The notes below the pieces were generated by a model. The model did not search any database, was not told the origin of the DNA, and saw only the letters and a list, made by a program, of their open reading frames with translations. Positions 41,625 to 51,875 of a stretch of 64,000 nt of DNA are shown in pieces; the stretch's first letter is position 1, and every line of letters begins with the position of its first letter. The position numbers and the translations under genes are program-made. Source of the DNA: CAJXVA01 sp963761755 (lineage in GTDB: Bacteria; Myxococcota_A; Polyangia; Nannocystales; Nannocystaceae); contig CAVXIC010000020.1 of the NCBI GenBank assembly GCA_963761755.1, positions 62,001 to 126,000 of the forward strand, written 5' to 3'.

Positions 41625-42353
41625 GTGAGCCCTGGGCCACGATTCTCTTCCATCGCCGCGATCGCTGCGCTCCTCGAGAGGTTCGGGGGGCAGCTTCGAG
41701 CTCTGGAGCCTCGCGTCGTCCGGGGCTGGTGGAGACGGCTCGCGATCGGCTGGGTGCTCACTGCGCTCTTCGTCGTCGGCGCGAGTCTCTGGGTCCGACG
41801 CTGGGCCGCCGACGCGCAGCTCCCCTGGGACTCATCGATTCTGCGGGCCGTCGTCGAGTCGGGGGTCTCGCTGACCGGAGCGCTGTGGCTGGGCACCTGC
41901 ACGAACACCGTGTTCATCGTGCCGCTCGTCCTCGTGCTGAGTGCGTGGTGGATTGGGCGGGGCAGACCGCTGGAAGCCTCGGCGACGCTGCTGGCGATCC
42001 CGGGGACCGCGACCACCGTCGTGCTTGGCTGGTGGCTCGCGGGGCGCGAGCGGCCGACATTTCTGCTTGGCTCCGAGCTCGACAGCTCGTTCCCCTCGTT
42101 CCCGTCTGGGCACATGGCGCAGGCCGCCTGCTTCTATGGGTTGCTGTGCTGGTTCTGGCTGCGTCGCAGCGGCTCAGCCCTCGAGCGCGCGCTGATCGTG
42201 GCGCTGTGGCTGATGATCTGCGGCGCGACGGCGTTCGTCCGCTTGCGCATCGAGACCCACTGGCCGAGTGACATCCTCGGCGGGCTCGTCGTTGGCACGG
42301 CATGGCTCGGTACGCTGGTGTGGGCCCTACGCGGCGCGAAGACCAACGCGTGA
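41625..42353 (+). CDS. PAP2-superfamily membrane phosphatase
   Basis: A 242-residue protein with about five membrane segments (LAIGWVLTALFVVGASLWV, NTVFIVPLVLVLSAWWI, ALIVALWLMICGATAFV). The PAP2 motifs are C1-like LAGRERPTF, C2 SFPSGHMAQAACF and C3 RLRIETHWPSDILGG, so the phosphatase His residues are present. The lysine normally opening the first motif is not obvious. Likely a lipid-phosphate or undecaprenyl-pyrophosphate phosphatase of the inner membrane. The start is a GTG at 41625 behind CCGGGGGC. The IS91-like element ends about 120 bp upstream and may have removed the native promoter. Confidence 0.85.
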   Translation: MSPGPRFSSIAAIAALLERFGGQLRALEPRVVRGWWRRLAIGWVLTALFVVGASLWVRRWAADAQLPWDSSILRAVVESGVSLTGALWLGTCTNTVFIVPLVLVLSAWWIGRGRPLEASATLLAIPGTATTVVLGWWLAGRERPTFLLGSELDSSFPSFPSGHMAQAACFYGLLCWFWLRRSGSALERALIVALWLMICGATAFVRLRIETHWPSDILGGLVVGTAWLGTLVWALRGAKTNA

Positions 42354-42594
42354 CGCTCGAACTCCGCGGCGGGCTCGGCCTCTGAGAACGTCTCGAGCGG
42401 CAGCACGAACGCCCTCAGAACCTCCCGCGGCCGACGTGCGGGTACAAGAACAGCGTTCGGTTTTCCCGAACCCCGGATCTCGGCCACTCGATAAGCGATT
42501 GAAATCGTGCAGCTTTCCATCCTGTGAGGGGTTGAAGGATCGGGGCCGCGCTCGTACGCTGGCGCCGTGCTCGCAGCTCGAGCCCCTTCAGACC
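42354..42594. other. intergenic region between convergent genes
   Basis: About 240 bp between the stops of the phosphatase and heme-oxygenase genes. No supported coding; one leftward frame (starting about 42520, MESCTISIAYRVAEI) looks protein-like but runs antisense through the phosphatase gene and is not accepted. Confidence 0.4.
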
Positions 42595-43173
42595 TCAGCC
42601 CGCCGCGCGCCGATGTGCGGCGGCGACGCGCGGTAGGTGTTCGAGGAAGAAGCCGAACCCTGCCTCGGCACCCTCGACGATCTCGTCGACACACAGGCTG
42701 CCGCCCGCGCTGTGGAGGTCGGACAAGAAGGCTCGCCATCGCTCCGGCGCGCCCGCGCCGCGAAGGAACCCGAGGCCGTCACGATGCAGCCCGAGAGGCT
42801 TGGCGATTCGCCGCGCAAGAACGCGTCCCCCGAGCGCCGAGCCTTCGAGTACATACGCGGTTCCCCATGCCTGCGCTGCCCCGCCCTCCCATCGCGTCAT
42901 GGACGGACCCGGTGTCGCGTCTGCGCCGAGGTACCGCAGATCTGCCCGGAGCAGCGCGACTCGGTCGGCCGCGGACCATCGGCTTCGATGCGGCTCGGCC
43001 AGCCGAAGCCTGGCACTGTGCTCCCAGCGCTCTACGAACGAAAGCTGTATCCGCAGGAACTCGCGATAGGCCACGAGCGAGTGCAGGACCGCACCGTCCT
43101 CGAGCAACGCCTCTGCGGCGACATGCCCGGAGCGCGTCCGCTCTCGCAGGCTTTCGTGAATCGAGCTGGCCAT
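42595..43173 (-). CDS. bphO: biliverdin-producing heme oxygenase
   Basis: A 192-residue protein with the all-helical heme-oxygenase layout. The probable proximal His is His17 (LRERTRSGHVAAEALL), FLRIQLSFVERWE follows, and the distal helix reads AQAWGTAYVLEGSALGGRVL, the strongest family motif. It opens heme to biliverdin, the chromophore of the adjacent bacteriophytochrome. The gene diverges from bphP and the two start codons overlap in one CATG. It is slightly shorter than the 200-230 residues usual for the family but appears complete. Confidence 0.88.
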   Translation of the reverse strand: MASSIHESLRERTRSGHVAAEALLEDGAVLHSLVAYREFLRIQLSFVERWEHSARLRLAEPHRSRWSAADRVALLRADLRYLGADATPGPSMTRWEGGAAQAWGTAYVLEGSALGGRVLARRIAKPLGLHRDGLGFLRGAGAPERWRAFLSDLHSAGGSLCVDEIVEGAEAGFGFFLEHLPRVAAAHRRAAG

Positions 43174-45403
43174 GAGCCATGGTTTCTACAAGACCATGCG
43201 TGGCAAGGTCGACCTTCAGAACTGCCACCTCGAACCGATCCACACCCCCGGCGCGATTCAAGCGCACGGCGTCCTCTTCGTCTGTGACGAGCCCGACCTG
43301 ACGATCCTCCAGGTCAGCCAGAACGTCGAGTCCCTGCTGGGAAAGTCGGTCGATGCGGTCCTCGGGGAGCCCATCCAAACGGCGATCGGAGCGGCCGCCG
43401 CGAGCATGGTCCACGACGCTGCAAAGGCGGAAAACGCGAGGTTCCTGGAGCCGTTCGCTGCGCAGATCGAGGAGCGGCACTTCGAACTTTCCGCTCACCG
43501 CACCCGGTCGGGGCTCATCGTCGAGCTCGAACTCGGGCGAGGACGGCCCGACCCGCACATGGGGTTGATCCGAACCTCGCTGATGCGTCTGCGCGAGGGC
43601 GGCTCGGTGTTGGATCTGTGCCGCATCGCGGCGGAGGAGGTCCGCCTCAGCACCGGTTTCGACCGAGTGATGATCTACCGCTTCAGTCCCGAGTGGAACG
43701 GCGAGGTCGTCGCGGAGGCAAAGAGCCGGGAACTCGGGACGTTCCTCGGACTGAACTATCCCGCCGCGGACATCCCGGCCCAAGCACGTCGGCTCTACGC
43801 ACTCAACCCGATCCGAGTGATCCCCGATGTCTCGTACGAGCCCTCCGAGCTTCGACCGGAGATCAGTCCGCGAGATGCCCTTCCGGTCGACTTGTCGCAT
43901 GCGGCGCTTCGCAGCGTCTCCCCCATTCACTGCGAGTACCTCCGCAACATGGGCATCGGCGCGTCCATGTCGATCTCGCTGATGGTCGACGGCAGGCTGT
44001 GGGGTCTGATCGCGTGCCATCACCGAACGCCGCTGTTGATCCCGAGCTCGGTCCGAGCCGGCTGCGAGCTGATCGGGAGCTTCCTCGGCTCCGAGATTCC
44101 CGCGGCCACACAGCGCGACGTGTCGCACCGAGCCCGGGCGATGGAGCCGCACTTCGACGAGCTCGCCCGCACCCTCACCGGGCCCGGCGATACCGGCTTG
44201 CTCCTTCGGGAACGCGGACCCGCGCTCCTCGAGGCCACCGGCTGCGACGGTCTGGTCACCTTCCGTCGCGGCGAAGTCGAGAAGGTAGGACTCACCCCAC
44301 CCGACGAGATGCTGGTCGAGATGGCGGCGACCATCTCCGAGCGGCTCGACGAGAAAGGCCTGTACCACACCGACCGCCTTCGAGAATCATTCCCCGATCT
44401 CGACCTCGGCGAGGTCGCCGGCGTCCTCGGGCTCGCCTTGTGGTCGGACCAAGAGCTGTTGCTTCTATTTCGCCGTGAACACGTCACCTCCGTCGCCTGG
44501 GGCTCGAGACCGGACAAGGAGGTGAGCGTCGTCGACGGCATCCCGCGCCTGTCGCCCGAAGGCTCCTTCGCGATGTGGAAACAGACGGTCGAGGGCAAGT
44601 CGATGGCGTGGGAACCAGAGCTCGCGTTCTTGTGTCGGCGACTGCGTGGGATGCTGAGCGCCAACCTGTCGGAACGAACCCTCGAACTCGAACGGGTGAA
44701 CGAAGAGCTCGCGGCGGCCAGCCGGGCTCGCGACGAGTTCCTGGCGATGCTCTCCCACGAGCTGCGCAACCCACTCAACGCCATCGTCGGGTGGTCCAAG
44801 ATGTTGCAAGACGGCACCGTCCCCAAGGGCGAGATCACCCGGGCCGCCGATGTGATCCACCGCAATGCGAACGTCCAGCTGCAGCTCATCGAAGACTTGC
44901 TCGACAGCTCGCGCATCATCAACGGCAAGATGCACATCGAACCGCAGCCTCTGGATATCCGTGAGCCCGTCCAGGCCGCGATCGAGACGCTGACCCTCTC
45001 GGCTGAAGCCCGCAAGATCCAAGTGTCGACCATGCTGGACGACGAAGCCGTCGTCCTCGGCGACCCGGGTCGCCTCCAGCAGGTGTTTTGGAATCTCCTG
45101 AGCAACGCGATCAAGTTCTCGAGCCGGGGTGGCTTGGTACGGCTCTCGTCCATCCGCGACCCGGCATGGGTCACGATCCGCGTCGAGGACAGCGGTCAGG
45201 GGATTCAGTCTACCGACCTTCCCACGCTGTTCGACCGCTTCGTTCAAGGACGCGGCGGCCTACGTCGCGGCGGCCTGGGGTTGGGTCTGTCGATCGCCAA
45301 GAGCCTGGTCGAGCTCCACGGCGGCACGCTGTCCGTCGAGAGCCCCGGCATCGGCTTCGGCTCCACGTTCTCCGTTCGGCTCCCTGCTGTCGCGCCGCGC
45401 TGA
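43172..45403 (+). CDS. bphP: bacteriophytochrome sensor histidine kinase
   Basis: A 743-residue red/far-red photoreceptor. The PAS domain carries the chromophore Cys18 (VDLQNCHLEPIHTPGAIQAH). The GAF domain has YPAADIPAQARRLYALNPIR and IHCEYLRNMGIGASMSISLM with the His of ACHHRTP. A PHY domain lies at about 320-500. The histidine-kinase core has His529 in MLSHELRNPLNAIVGW, NLLSNAIKFS, VEDSGQGIQ and GLGLGLSIAKSLVELHGG. No receiver domain is attached and no response regulator lies next to it. Biliverdin should come from the divergent heme oxygenase. The ATG at 43172 overlaps that gene; the ATG at 43196 is an alternative that separates them. Confidence 0.92.
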   Translation: MSHGFYKTMRGKVDLQNCHLEPIHTPGAIQAHGVLFVCDEPDLTILQVSQNVESLLGKSVDAVLGEPIQTAIGAAAASMVHDAAKAENARFLEPFAAQIEERHFELSAHRTRSGLIVELELGRGRPDPHMGLIRTSLMRLREGGSVLDLCRIAAEEVRLSTGFDRVMIYRFSPEWNGEVVAEAKSRELGTFLGLNYPAADIPAQARRLYALNPIRVIPDVSYEPSELRPEISPRDALPVDLSHAALRSVSPIHCEYLRNMGIGASMSISLMVDGRLWGLIACHHRTPLLIPSSVRAGCELIGSFLGSEIPAATQRDVSHRARAMEPHFDELARTLTGPGDTGLLLRERGPALLEATGCDGLVTFRRGEVEKVGLTPPDEMLVEMAATISERLDEKGLYHTDRLRESFPDLDLGEVAGVLGLALWSDQELLLLFRREHVTSVAWGSRPDKEVSVVDGIPRLSPEGSFAMWKQTVEGKSMAWEPELAFLCRRLRGMLSANLSERTLELERVNEELAAASRARDEFLAMLSHELRNPLNAIVGWSKMLQDGTVPKGEITRAADVIHRNANVQLQLIEDLLDSSRIINGKMHIEPQPLDIREPVQAAIETLTLSAEARKIQVSTMLDDEAVVLGDPGRLQQVFWNLLSNAIKFSSRGGLVRLSSIRDPAWVTIRVEDSGQGIQSTDLPTLFDRFVQGRGGLRRGGLGLGLSIAKSLVELHGGTLSVESPGIGFGSTFSVRLPAVAPR

Positions 45404-45407
45404 GGCG

Positions 45408-46292
45408 TCACGACACGGCGTCGACCCCAAGGACGCTCTCTCCCCTCGCGGCGCTCAGCAGGCGATCCACCATGCTCTTCACCGCGTCGTCGATCGACTG
45501 GCTGGCATAGCTCAGGTACACGGGCAAAGCGCAGTCCAGCTCCGAGAGCACCTGGAGTCGCATGTCGGCCAAGTCCGACGCGACGACGCGCCGAGGCAGC
45601 GCGACCGCGCCCCGATCCTTGAGCGCCGCCATGCGCAGCACGGAGAGATCGTCCGACTCACCAATCACGTCAATCGAGACCCCGATGGTGTCCAGGCACT
45701 TGTCGACCTCGAACCGCCACGGCGAGCCGCTGGTGAAGTGAACGAAGCGCAGGCCGTGCTCCCCGTAGTGCCCGACGTGCTGGGCCACGAGCAGCAAGCG
45801 CAGGTTCATGGCCAGATCCGTGTGGACACGCTCGGCGATGGGTGACGACGGCTTGCTGTCGCTGAGGACGACGTCGAGTTCCCCCGCGCCCAGCTTCTGC
45901 ATCAGCTCCGACGTGGTGCCGTTGCGAATCCGCGGCATCAACGACTCGTCGTCGAACAGCGGCAGCAGAAAGTCGGCCGCGAACGAGCGGGAGACGCTCG
46001 AGGTGATCCCGACCTCGACGACGGTTCGAGGAGTCGTCTCGCGCTCGAAGGCTTCGAGGAGCCGGTCGGCCGCATTGAACATGGTCTCGGTGAACTCGAG
46101 GCAACGACGGCCCTCGTCGGTGAGTCGCAGTCCCGTGTTCGTGCGGTCGAACAGCTTTCGGCCCAGGAGCGCTTCGACCTGACGCACCTGTTCGCTGACC
46201 GTGGACTGCCGCAGCCCCAACTCTCTCGCGGCCGCCGCCTGGGATCCGAGGCGTGCGACCATGTGGAAGTAGTAGAGGTGGTTGTAGTTCAC
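45408..46292 (-). CDS. LysR-family regulator (NhaR-like N-terminus)
   Basis: A 294-residue LysR-type regulator. The helix-turn-helix is NYNHLYYFHMVARLGSQAAA then ARELGLRQSTVSEQVRQVEA, and NYNHLYYF is typical of NhaR-like proteins. The effector domain has the usual strands (TVVEVGITSSVSRSFAADFL, GELDVVLSDSKPSS, LRLLLVAQHVGHYGEHGL). The start is a GTG at 46292; no ATG fits before the HTH. It converges on bphP with 4 bp between stops. A link with light sensing or ion homeostasis is possible but not shown. Confidence 0.88.
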   Translation of the reverse strand: MNYNHLYYFHMVARLGSQAAAARELGLRQSTVSEQVRQVEALLGRKLFDRTNTGLRLTDEGRRCLEFTETMFNAADRLLEAFERETTPRTVVEVGITSSVSRSFAADFLLPLFDDESLMPRIRNGTTSELMQKLGAGELDVVLSDSKPSSPIAERVHTDLAMNLRLLLVAQHVGHYGEHGLRFVHFTSGSPWRFEVDKCLDTIGVSIDVIGESDDLSVLRMAALKDRGAVALPRRVVASDLADMRLQVLSELDCALPVYLSYASQSIDDAVKSMVDRLLSAARGESVLGVDAVS

Positions 46293-46443
46293 GTGCGGAG
46301 GGATATCGTCGTTCCTGCGGATCGTGCAACGGCCCAATACCCCTGTGAGGTCTCTGCGAAAGCGACGACCGCACTCTCGGCAATGTAGCGAGGAATGCTT
46401 CGGCGCAGAGCTGTTGCAACCGGGCCGCGCCGAAACCCGTCCC

Positions 46444-46720
<277 letters not shown>

Positions 46721-46806
46721 CCACCTACTTCTGAATACGGCGACGGACCTCGCCCCTCGATGTGCCGAGGACCCAGAGCGCCCCAACCTCGATCTGAGAA
46801 CGAACC

Positions 46807-47649
46807 ATGAAGAACGCGTCCCTCACTGCCCTGATCCTCCTCCTCGGCCTCCCCGCGTGCGACTCCGCGACGCCCAATCCGGCCGCCCCCGACGTCCCCG
46901 AGCTGACCGGCAAGGCCGACGGCGCGGCCATCTCCGTCACCCCGGAGGGCGATTTGGACCGCGTCGTCATCCGAGGAGACGTCGCCATGGAGCTCTTCGA
47001 CGGTATGGCCGCCTCCGGCTTCTCCCTCGAGGACGTCGACGGCGTGACCGTGGCCCGCGGCGAGTTCATCGCGTGCGGCAGCGTTGGATCCGATGCGGCG
47101 TGCTCCCTGCTCGTCAGCAACCTGCTCGACCCGTTCGAATCCGGCACGCTCTTGCTCATGTGGGAGGCGGATCGTGGCGCAGCGGCCGAGATCTACGAGG
47201 CCCTGCCCGACCCCGGTGCACTTCCGCTCGAGAGCTTCTCCTGGCGGTGGGACTGCCAGGACATCAGCGGCAGCTTCATGTGCCAGATCAACGACGGCAC
47301 GCGAGACCTGATCGTCGCGATGTCCGGTCGGCTCGAGACGGCCCCCGAGGGCTTCGTTTGGCAGGCGTGGCTCGAGACCGACAGCGGCTTCGAATCGATC
47401 CAGCGCTTCGAATCCGACCCCGCGGTCCAGGGCGTCGCGGACTTCGGCGCGGCCGAGACCGTCTTCCGCTTGGCGGACGTTCCAGCGTCGCTGGGGGCCA
47501 CGTCCACGGGTCTGGTCGTCTCTCTCGAGCGCATCGACAGCGCTCCCACCAAGCCCACTGACGTGGTGGCCCAAGGCTCGTTCGACGGCGCTCGCGTCGT
47601 GCTGACGTTCGCCGATGGTGAACGAGCAGGCGACGCCCAGTGGGACTAG
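46807..47649 (+). CDS. lipoprotein of unknown function
   Basis: A 280-residue lipoprotein: MKNASLTALILLLGLPAC, lipobox at 18. Two beta-rich halves follow (GDLDRVVIRGDVAMELFDGM, RGEFIACGSVGSDAACSLLV; then GFVWQAWLETDSGFESIQRF and STGLVVSLERIDSAPTKPTD). The second half resembles the C-terminal sandwich of anti-sigma-K-like proteins (WLxTxxGxxxLGxF, VxxVxVSLExxGS), but the resemblance is weak. The start ATG lacks a strong Shine-Dalgarno sequence. It precedes the frameshifted kinase by about 100 bp in the same direction. Confidence 0.7.
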   Translation: MKNASLTALILLLGLPACDSATPNPAAPDVPELTGKADGAAISVTPEGDLDRVVIRGDVAMELFDGMAASGFSLEDVDGVTVARGEFIACGSVGSDAACSLLVSNLLDPFESGTLLLMWEADRGAAAEIYEALPDPGALPLESFSWRWDCQDISGSFMCQINDGTRDLIVAMSGRLETAPEGFVWQAWLETDSGFESIQRFESDPAVQGVADFGAAETVFRLADVPASLGATSTGLVVSLERIDSAPTKPTDVVAQGSFDGARVVLTFADGERAGDAQWD

Positions 47650-47746
47650 CAGCCCCTGGTGAAGCCCGGTGCGGCGAATCGCGAAAGAGACGAGAGCGAC
47701 GTCGTGGCGGGTTTCACCGCCGGCTGCTAGAGGTCTCCGCGATTCG

Positions 47747-50432
47747 ATGACGCACTCGCACGAGCATGACGACGTCGCCGAGCGCCTGCGGGCGCTGGGC
47801 GGGGCCGATCCGTTCGAAGAATGGTTCGCCCGGACTCAGACCGAGCTCGAGCTCTTCGGGGAGGCGGCGGCCGGGCCGACCGTCGGCCGCTACGTCCTCA
47901 AGTCCCGGATCGACGCGGGGGCGATGGGGACCGTCTATCGCGGCTTCGATCCCGAGCTCTCTCGCGACGTCGCCATCAAGATCATTCCTCGCGCGCCGAC
48001 CGAGCGGGCTCTAGACCGCGACCGAAGCCTCCGCGAGGCGCGGGCCTTGGCGCTCGTCTCTCACCCCAACGTCGTCGCCGTGCACGACGTTGGCGTGGTG
48101 AGTGACGGCCTGGGCGGCATCGTTCCCCCCGACTCGGTCTACGTGGTCATGGAGCTGCTCCAGGGGCAGTCGCTGCGGGAGTGGATTGCCGTCTCGGGCG
48201 CGGATCGGTTCGACGACGCGCTCGAGATTCTGTGCGCGGTGGGGCGAGGGCTCGCCTGCGCTCACCGCTCGGGCGTGGTGCACGGAGACGTCAAGCCGGC
48301 CAACGTGCACGTCGGCACCGACGGCCGCGTCTCGGTGGTCGACTTCGGCCTGGCGCGGACGAGCCGGGGTGGGCTCGATTCGCACGACTCGACCGCACAA
48401 CCATCATCGGAGGACACGGACGCATCGCAGACCTCGGTCGGCGGCACGCCGCCGTACATGGCGCCCGAGCTGAGGCGCCGCGAGGATGGTGCGGGTGCGC
48501 GCGCCGACCAGTTCGCGTTTTGCGTGATGGCGGCCGAGTTGCTGTTCGGTGAGCGCCCCTGCGCCGGCCGTCTTGCGCCCCAGATCGTCGCCTCCGGGCC
48601 AGACCACGCCCGAGCGCGCGCCATCAGCCGCGTGCTCGAGCGCGGCCTCGCGACCGACCCCTCCGCTCGATTCGACTCGATGGACGCTCTCGTCGAGCAG
48701 CTGACGGCGACGAAGCGAAGACCTCGCTGGATCCGACGGCTCGGCCTCGCGGGCTCGGTGGCGTGCGCGCTGGGAGTCGGCCTGATGCTGGACCCGACCG
48801 AGGCCTGCCCATCGGCCCGAGACGAGCTGTCTGCGCACTGGAACCCGAGCATCGAGGCGCGCATCGCCGCGGCCCTCGAGGCGACTGGAGCGCCCCACGC
48901 CCAGGAGGCGTGGTCGGTGACCCGTCGCCACGTCGAGCACTTCGTCGCGAGCTGGACCGAGGCGTACTCGAGCACGTGCACAGGATCCGATCCGGTCGAA
49001 TCCTATCGCCCCCAGCGGCGGTGCCTGTCCCAGCAGCTCCTCGAGCTCTCCAGCGCGACGAGGTCGCTCGAGAACATGACGGCCCCGCAGATTCATCGAG
49101 CCCCCACCGTGGGCCAACGACTGCCGCAGCCATCCGAATGTCTGCAGGGATCAGAGCTTGCCCGGCTGGGCGACGGACAGAGCCCCGCAGCGCTTCGCCT
49201 CGACGAGGCGCTTCGAGACGCGAAGTCGTCGTGGTCGGCGGGGCAGGTCACCGAAGCCCTGGACGCGGCTCGTCGCGTGGCGGAGCGCGCGGAGGCGGCC
49301 GAGCTCGTCGGCCTCGAGGCGGCGGCGCGAAGCATGCAGTGTCAGGTCGCGATGGAGCTCGACATCCAGCAGCAACCGCGAGAGGGACCGAGCACGCGCG
49401 ATGTGTGTACGGCTGCGCTCACGGCGGCGGAGCGCCTCGACGACCCGGTCGAATCCTTCCATGCCCAAATTCGGCTCGCCATGCTCGAGACGCGTTCGAC
49501 CAACGACTTCGATCAGACGCGCAGGTCCCTGGCGATGCTCGAAGCGCGACTCGAAGCGTTCGACGATGGCCCGAAGACTACGGTGCTGCGAGCATCGCTC
49601 CTCGATACGCGCAGCCTCTTGGAGATGTATGCCGGTGACGATGCGCTTTCGCTGGAGCTGGCCCAGGCGGGCCTACGTCTGCTGCGCACCGAGTACGAGC
49701 CCGAGGACCCGCGGCTCGTGCAGGCCCAGGCGAATCTGGGGGCGGCATACATGTCGATGGGGAGGATGGAGGAAGGCCATCAGGAACTCGAGCAAGCGCT
49801 GCGCATTGCCGAGGCATCCTTGGGCGCGCACCACCCCCTGTGTGCAAAGCTGCACACGAACCTGGGAACCGCTGGCGCAAAAGCGCGGGAGCCTCGAGGA
49901 GGCGGGACGACATTTCCAGCGCTCGATCGACATCCTGGACCGTCCAGGCTTGCCCTCGTCCTCGATCACGTTGACCTCGGCCCGACACGCGCTCGCCCGA
50001 CTTCGGCTGGCCGAGGGGGACGTGGACGCCGCCGAGGCGTTGGGGCGCACGATCTTGGCGTCGGCCACCGTTCCCGAAGATCCCGCGCGGGTCGCCGCAT
50101 GGCTGCTGCTGGCCGACATCTTGGCACCCCGCGGCGAATGTGGAGACATCGGCGACGATCTCCGCGAACTCGATGCTAACCTCACCCTGATGCAGGCGTC
50201 GCGGATGTTCGATGCAGATGTCGCGATGGCGGTCGCCCGCTGCGACCGCGCACAGGGTGATGAAGCCGGTGCGCTCCAGGCCCTGCAGCGCGCGGTGGCG
50301 CGGTTGGAACGACGCTATGGCACCGACGACCCCCGGCTCATCGTGCCGCTCTCGGCGTTGGGAACTCCCGCCGCGTCCGCGCGGGCCGAGGCCATCGCAG
50401 CCGCTCGAAGGGACGCGGGACCTCCGGGGTAG
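47747..50432 (+). pseudogene. Ser/Thr kinase with TPR-like tail, one frameshift
   Basis: Residues 55-330 form a Hanks-type kinase: P-loop DAGAMGTVYRG, VAIKII, the loop VVHGDVKPANV (HGD in place of HRD), VVDFGLA and GGTPPYMAPEL. A membrane helix (LGLAGSVACALGVGLML) and TPR-like repeats follow. Near 49870 the frame shifts: LHTNLGT must be followed by LAQKRGSLEEAGRHFQRSID, which lies in another frame to the stop at 50430-50432. A 2-bp loss at ACCGCTGGCG explains it. The kinase domain and membrane segment are intact, so a truncated protein could still be active; an assembly error is also possible. The stop overlaps the GTG just before the ECF gene. Confidence 0.8.
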
Positions 50433-50437
50433 TGGCC

Positions 50438-51064
50438 ATGTCGCAGGAGACCTCGGACTTCGACCTGCTCGCGGCGTGGAAGCAGGGCGACACCAGCGCG
50501 GGCAAGCTGCTGGTCGAGCGTCAGTTCTCCACGGTCTTCCGCTTCATTCGACGCCGGGTGCGAGACGCCGACCTCTGCCGTGAGCTGGCGCAGCGGACGT
50601 TCGTGACCTGTCTGGAGTCCGGATCCCGCGTTCGAGGCGATCGCTTTCGGCCCTTCGCGCTGGGGGTCGCGCGCAACATCGTCCTCGCCCAGGGCAGGGA
50701 CGACGCCACCCGCAGCGCACGCGCCTCCGAACTTGGAGAGCTGCAGCTCGACGCCACGTCACCCAGCGCGGCCGCGGCCGCCCGGCAAGAGCAGCGCGCG
50801 CTGGTCATGGCACTGCGTCGGCTCCCTCCGGTTCTGCAAGTCGTCATCGAGCTGTACTACTGGGAAGACCTGACCACCCGAGAGATCGGCGAGGTCCTCG
50901 ACACGCCTCAGGGCACGATCAAGTGGCAGCTGTCCGAAGCGCGAAGCCAGCTCAAGGTGGAGATCGAGCGTGGAAACCCAGCCCACCTCGCCGCATCGAC
51001 GATCCGCGGACTCGAAGACTGGGCCCGATCCGTCCGTCGACGGGTCGAAGCGGGTCCAGGGTAG
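50438..51064 (+). CDS. ECF-family RNA polymerase sigma factor
   Basis: A 208-residue ECF sigma factor: region 2 (FRFIRRRVRDADLCRELAQR, TFVTCLESG) and region 4 (LPPVLQVVIELYYWEDLTTR, EIGEVLDTPQGTIKWQLSEA). A linker and a short basic C-terminal tail follow. It starts 6 bp after the kinase stop and is preceded by an overlapping TAGTG, so the two are co-translated. Kinase-ECF pairs of this kind suggest the kinase modifies the sigma factor or its regulator in place of a classical anti-sigma factor. No anti-sigma gene is present. Confidence 0.88.
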   Translation: MSQETSDFDLLAAWKQGDTSAGKLLVERQFSTVFRFIRRRVRDADLCRELAQRTFVTCLESGSRVRGDRFRPFALGVARNIVLAQGRDDATRSARASELGELQLDATSPSAAAAARQEQRALVMALRRLPPVLQVVIELYYWEDLTTREIGEVLDTPQGTIKWQLSEARSQLKVEIERGNPAHLAASTIRGLEDWARSVRRRVEAGPG

Positions 51065-51099
51065 ACGACACCATCCACCGTCATCCACCGTCATCCGCC

Positions 51100-51732
51100 G
51101 TGAACGAACAACTCGAGCACCAACTCCGAACGAAGGTCGCGGAACACCTCGAGCTTGCGGGCATCGAGAAGGTCGAGGTCGTGGTGCTGCCGGCGCTCGA
51201 GGTGCGGATGGAACCCGTGACCCGAGCGAGGAAGGGCCTGCTCGCTGCGAGTCTCGACGCTGAGTTGTACGCACGGCGCGACCGGACGAAGACGCCCCAG
51301 ACCCCGACGCCGCTCGATGATGCTTCGCTCGGTGCGGTCTGCCGCACCTGTCGCGGTGCGTGCTGCAAAGCTGGCGAGAACCACGCCTTCCTGACTCGGG
51401 CGGTCCTCTCGCGGGTGAAGAAGGAACGCAGGTTTGCGACCGATGCTTCCCTGCTCGAGTCCTACCTGGACCAGGTGCCGACGCTCGCGCGCCGAGGTAG
51501 CTGCATCTATCACGGGGCTGATGGCTGCGCGTTGCCTCGGACCATGCGAAGTGAGACCTGCAACCGGTTTCTCTGCTATCCGTTGAAGCAGCTCGGCAAG
51601 GATTTTTCTCGTGCCGGATACGCACAGCTCGTCGTGTCTCCCGTCGCAAAGAGCGAGGATCGGATGCTGCTGCTGCACGATGGCGAGGCGACGCCTGTGC
51701 ACGAGTTCCAAAATGTGCCGCCCTGCGGATGA
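51100..51732 (+). CDS. YkgJ-like cysteine-cluster protein
   Basis: A 210-residue cytoplasmic protein with a metal-binding Cys cluster typical of the YkgJ/Fe-S oxidoreductase-like group: VCRTCRGACCKAG (four Cys), GSCIYHGADGCALP and ETCNRFLCYPLKQL. The N-terminal 70 residues are helical. It starts with a GTG at 51100, immediately after a threefold 10-bp repeat (TCCACCGTCA-like). It follows the sigma-factor gene by 35 bp and is probably in the same operon. Role unknown; zinc or iron-sulphur binding inferred. Confidence 0.75.
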   Translation: MNEQLEHQLRTKVAEHLELAGIEKVEVVVLPALEVRMEPVTRARKGLLAASLDAELYARRDRTKTPQTPTPLDDASLGAVCRTCRGACCKAGENHAFLTRAVLSRVKKERRFATDASLLESYLDQVPTLARRGSCIYHGADGCALPRTMRSETCNRFLCYPLKQLGKDFSRAGYAQLVVSPVAKSEDRMLLLHDGEATPVHEFQNVPPCG

Positions 51733-51875
51733 ATCCCGACCGCTCAGCCCGGCCCGATAAGGCACCACGCAAGCGGTGGGAGGCGTCGGGTGCGGGCCTG
51801 CGATGACGCGCGAAGGTCGCCAAGCCAAGGGGTCGCGCTCGAGAGATCAGACGAAGGAGAGGGCGAGAGGCCGCG

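Noticed and set aside
42134..42739. A 201-residue leftward frame beginning near 42520 with MESCTISIAYRVAEI
   Set aside because: Most of it is antisense to the PAP2 gene and it shows no domain; only the first 55 codons are in free sequence.
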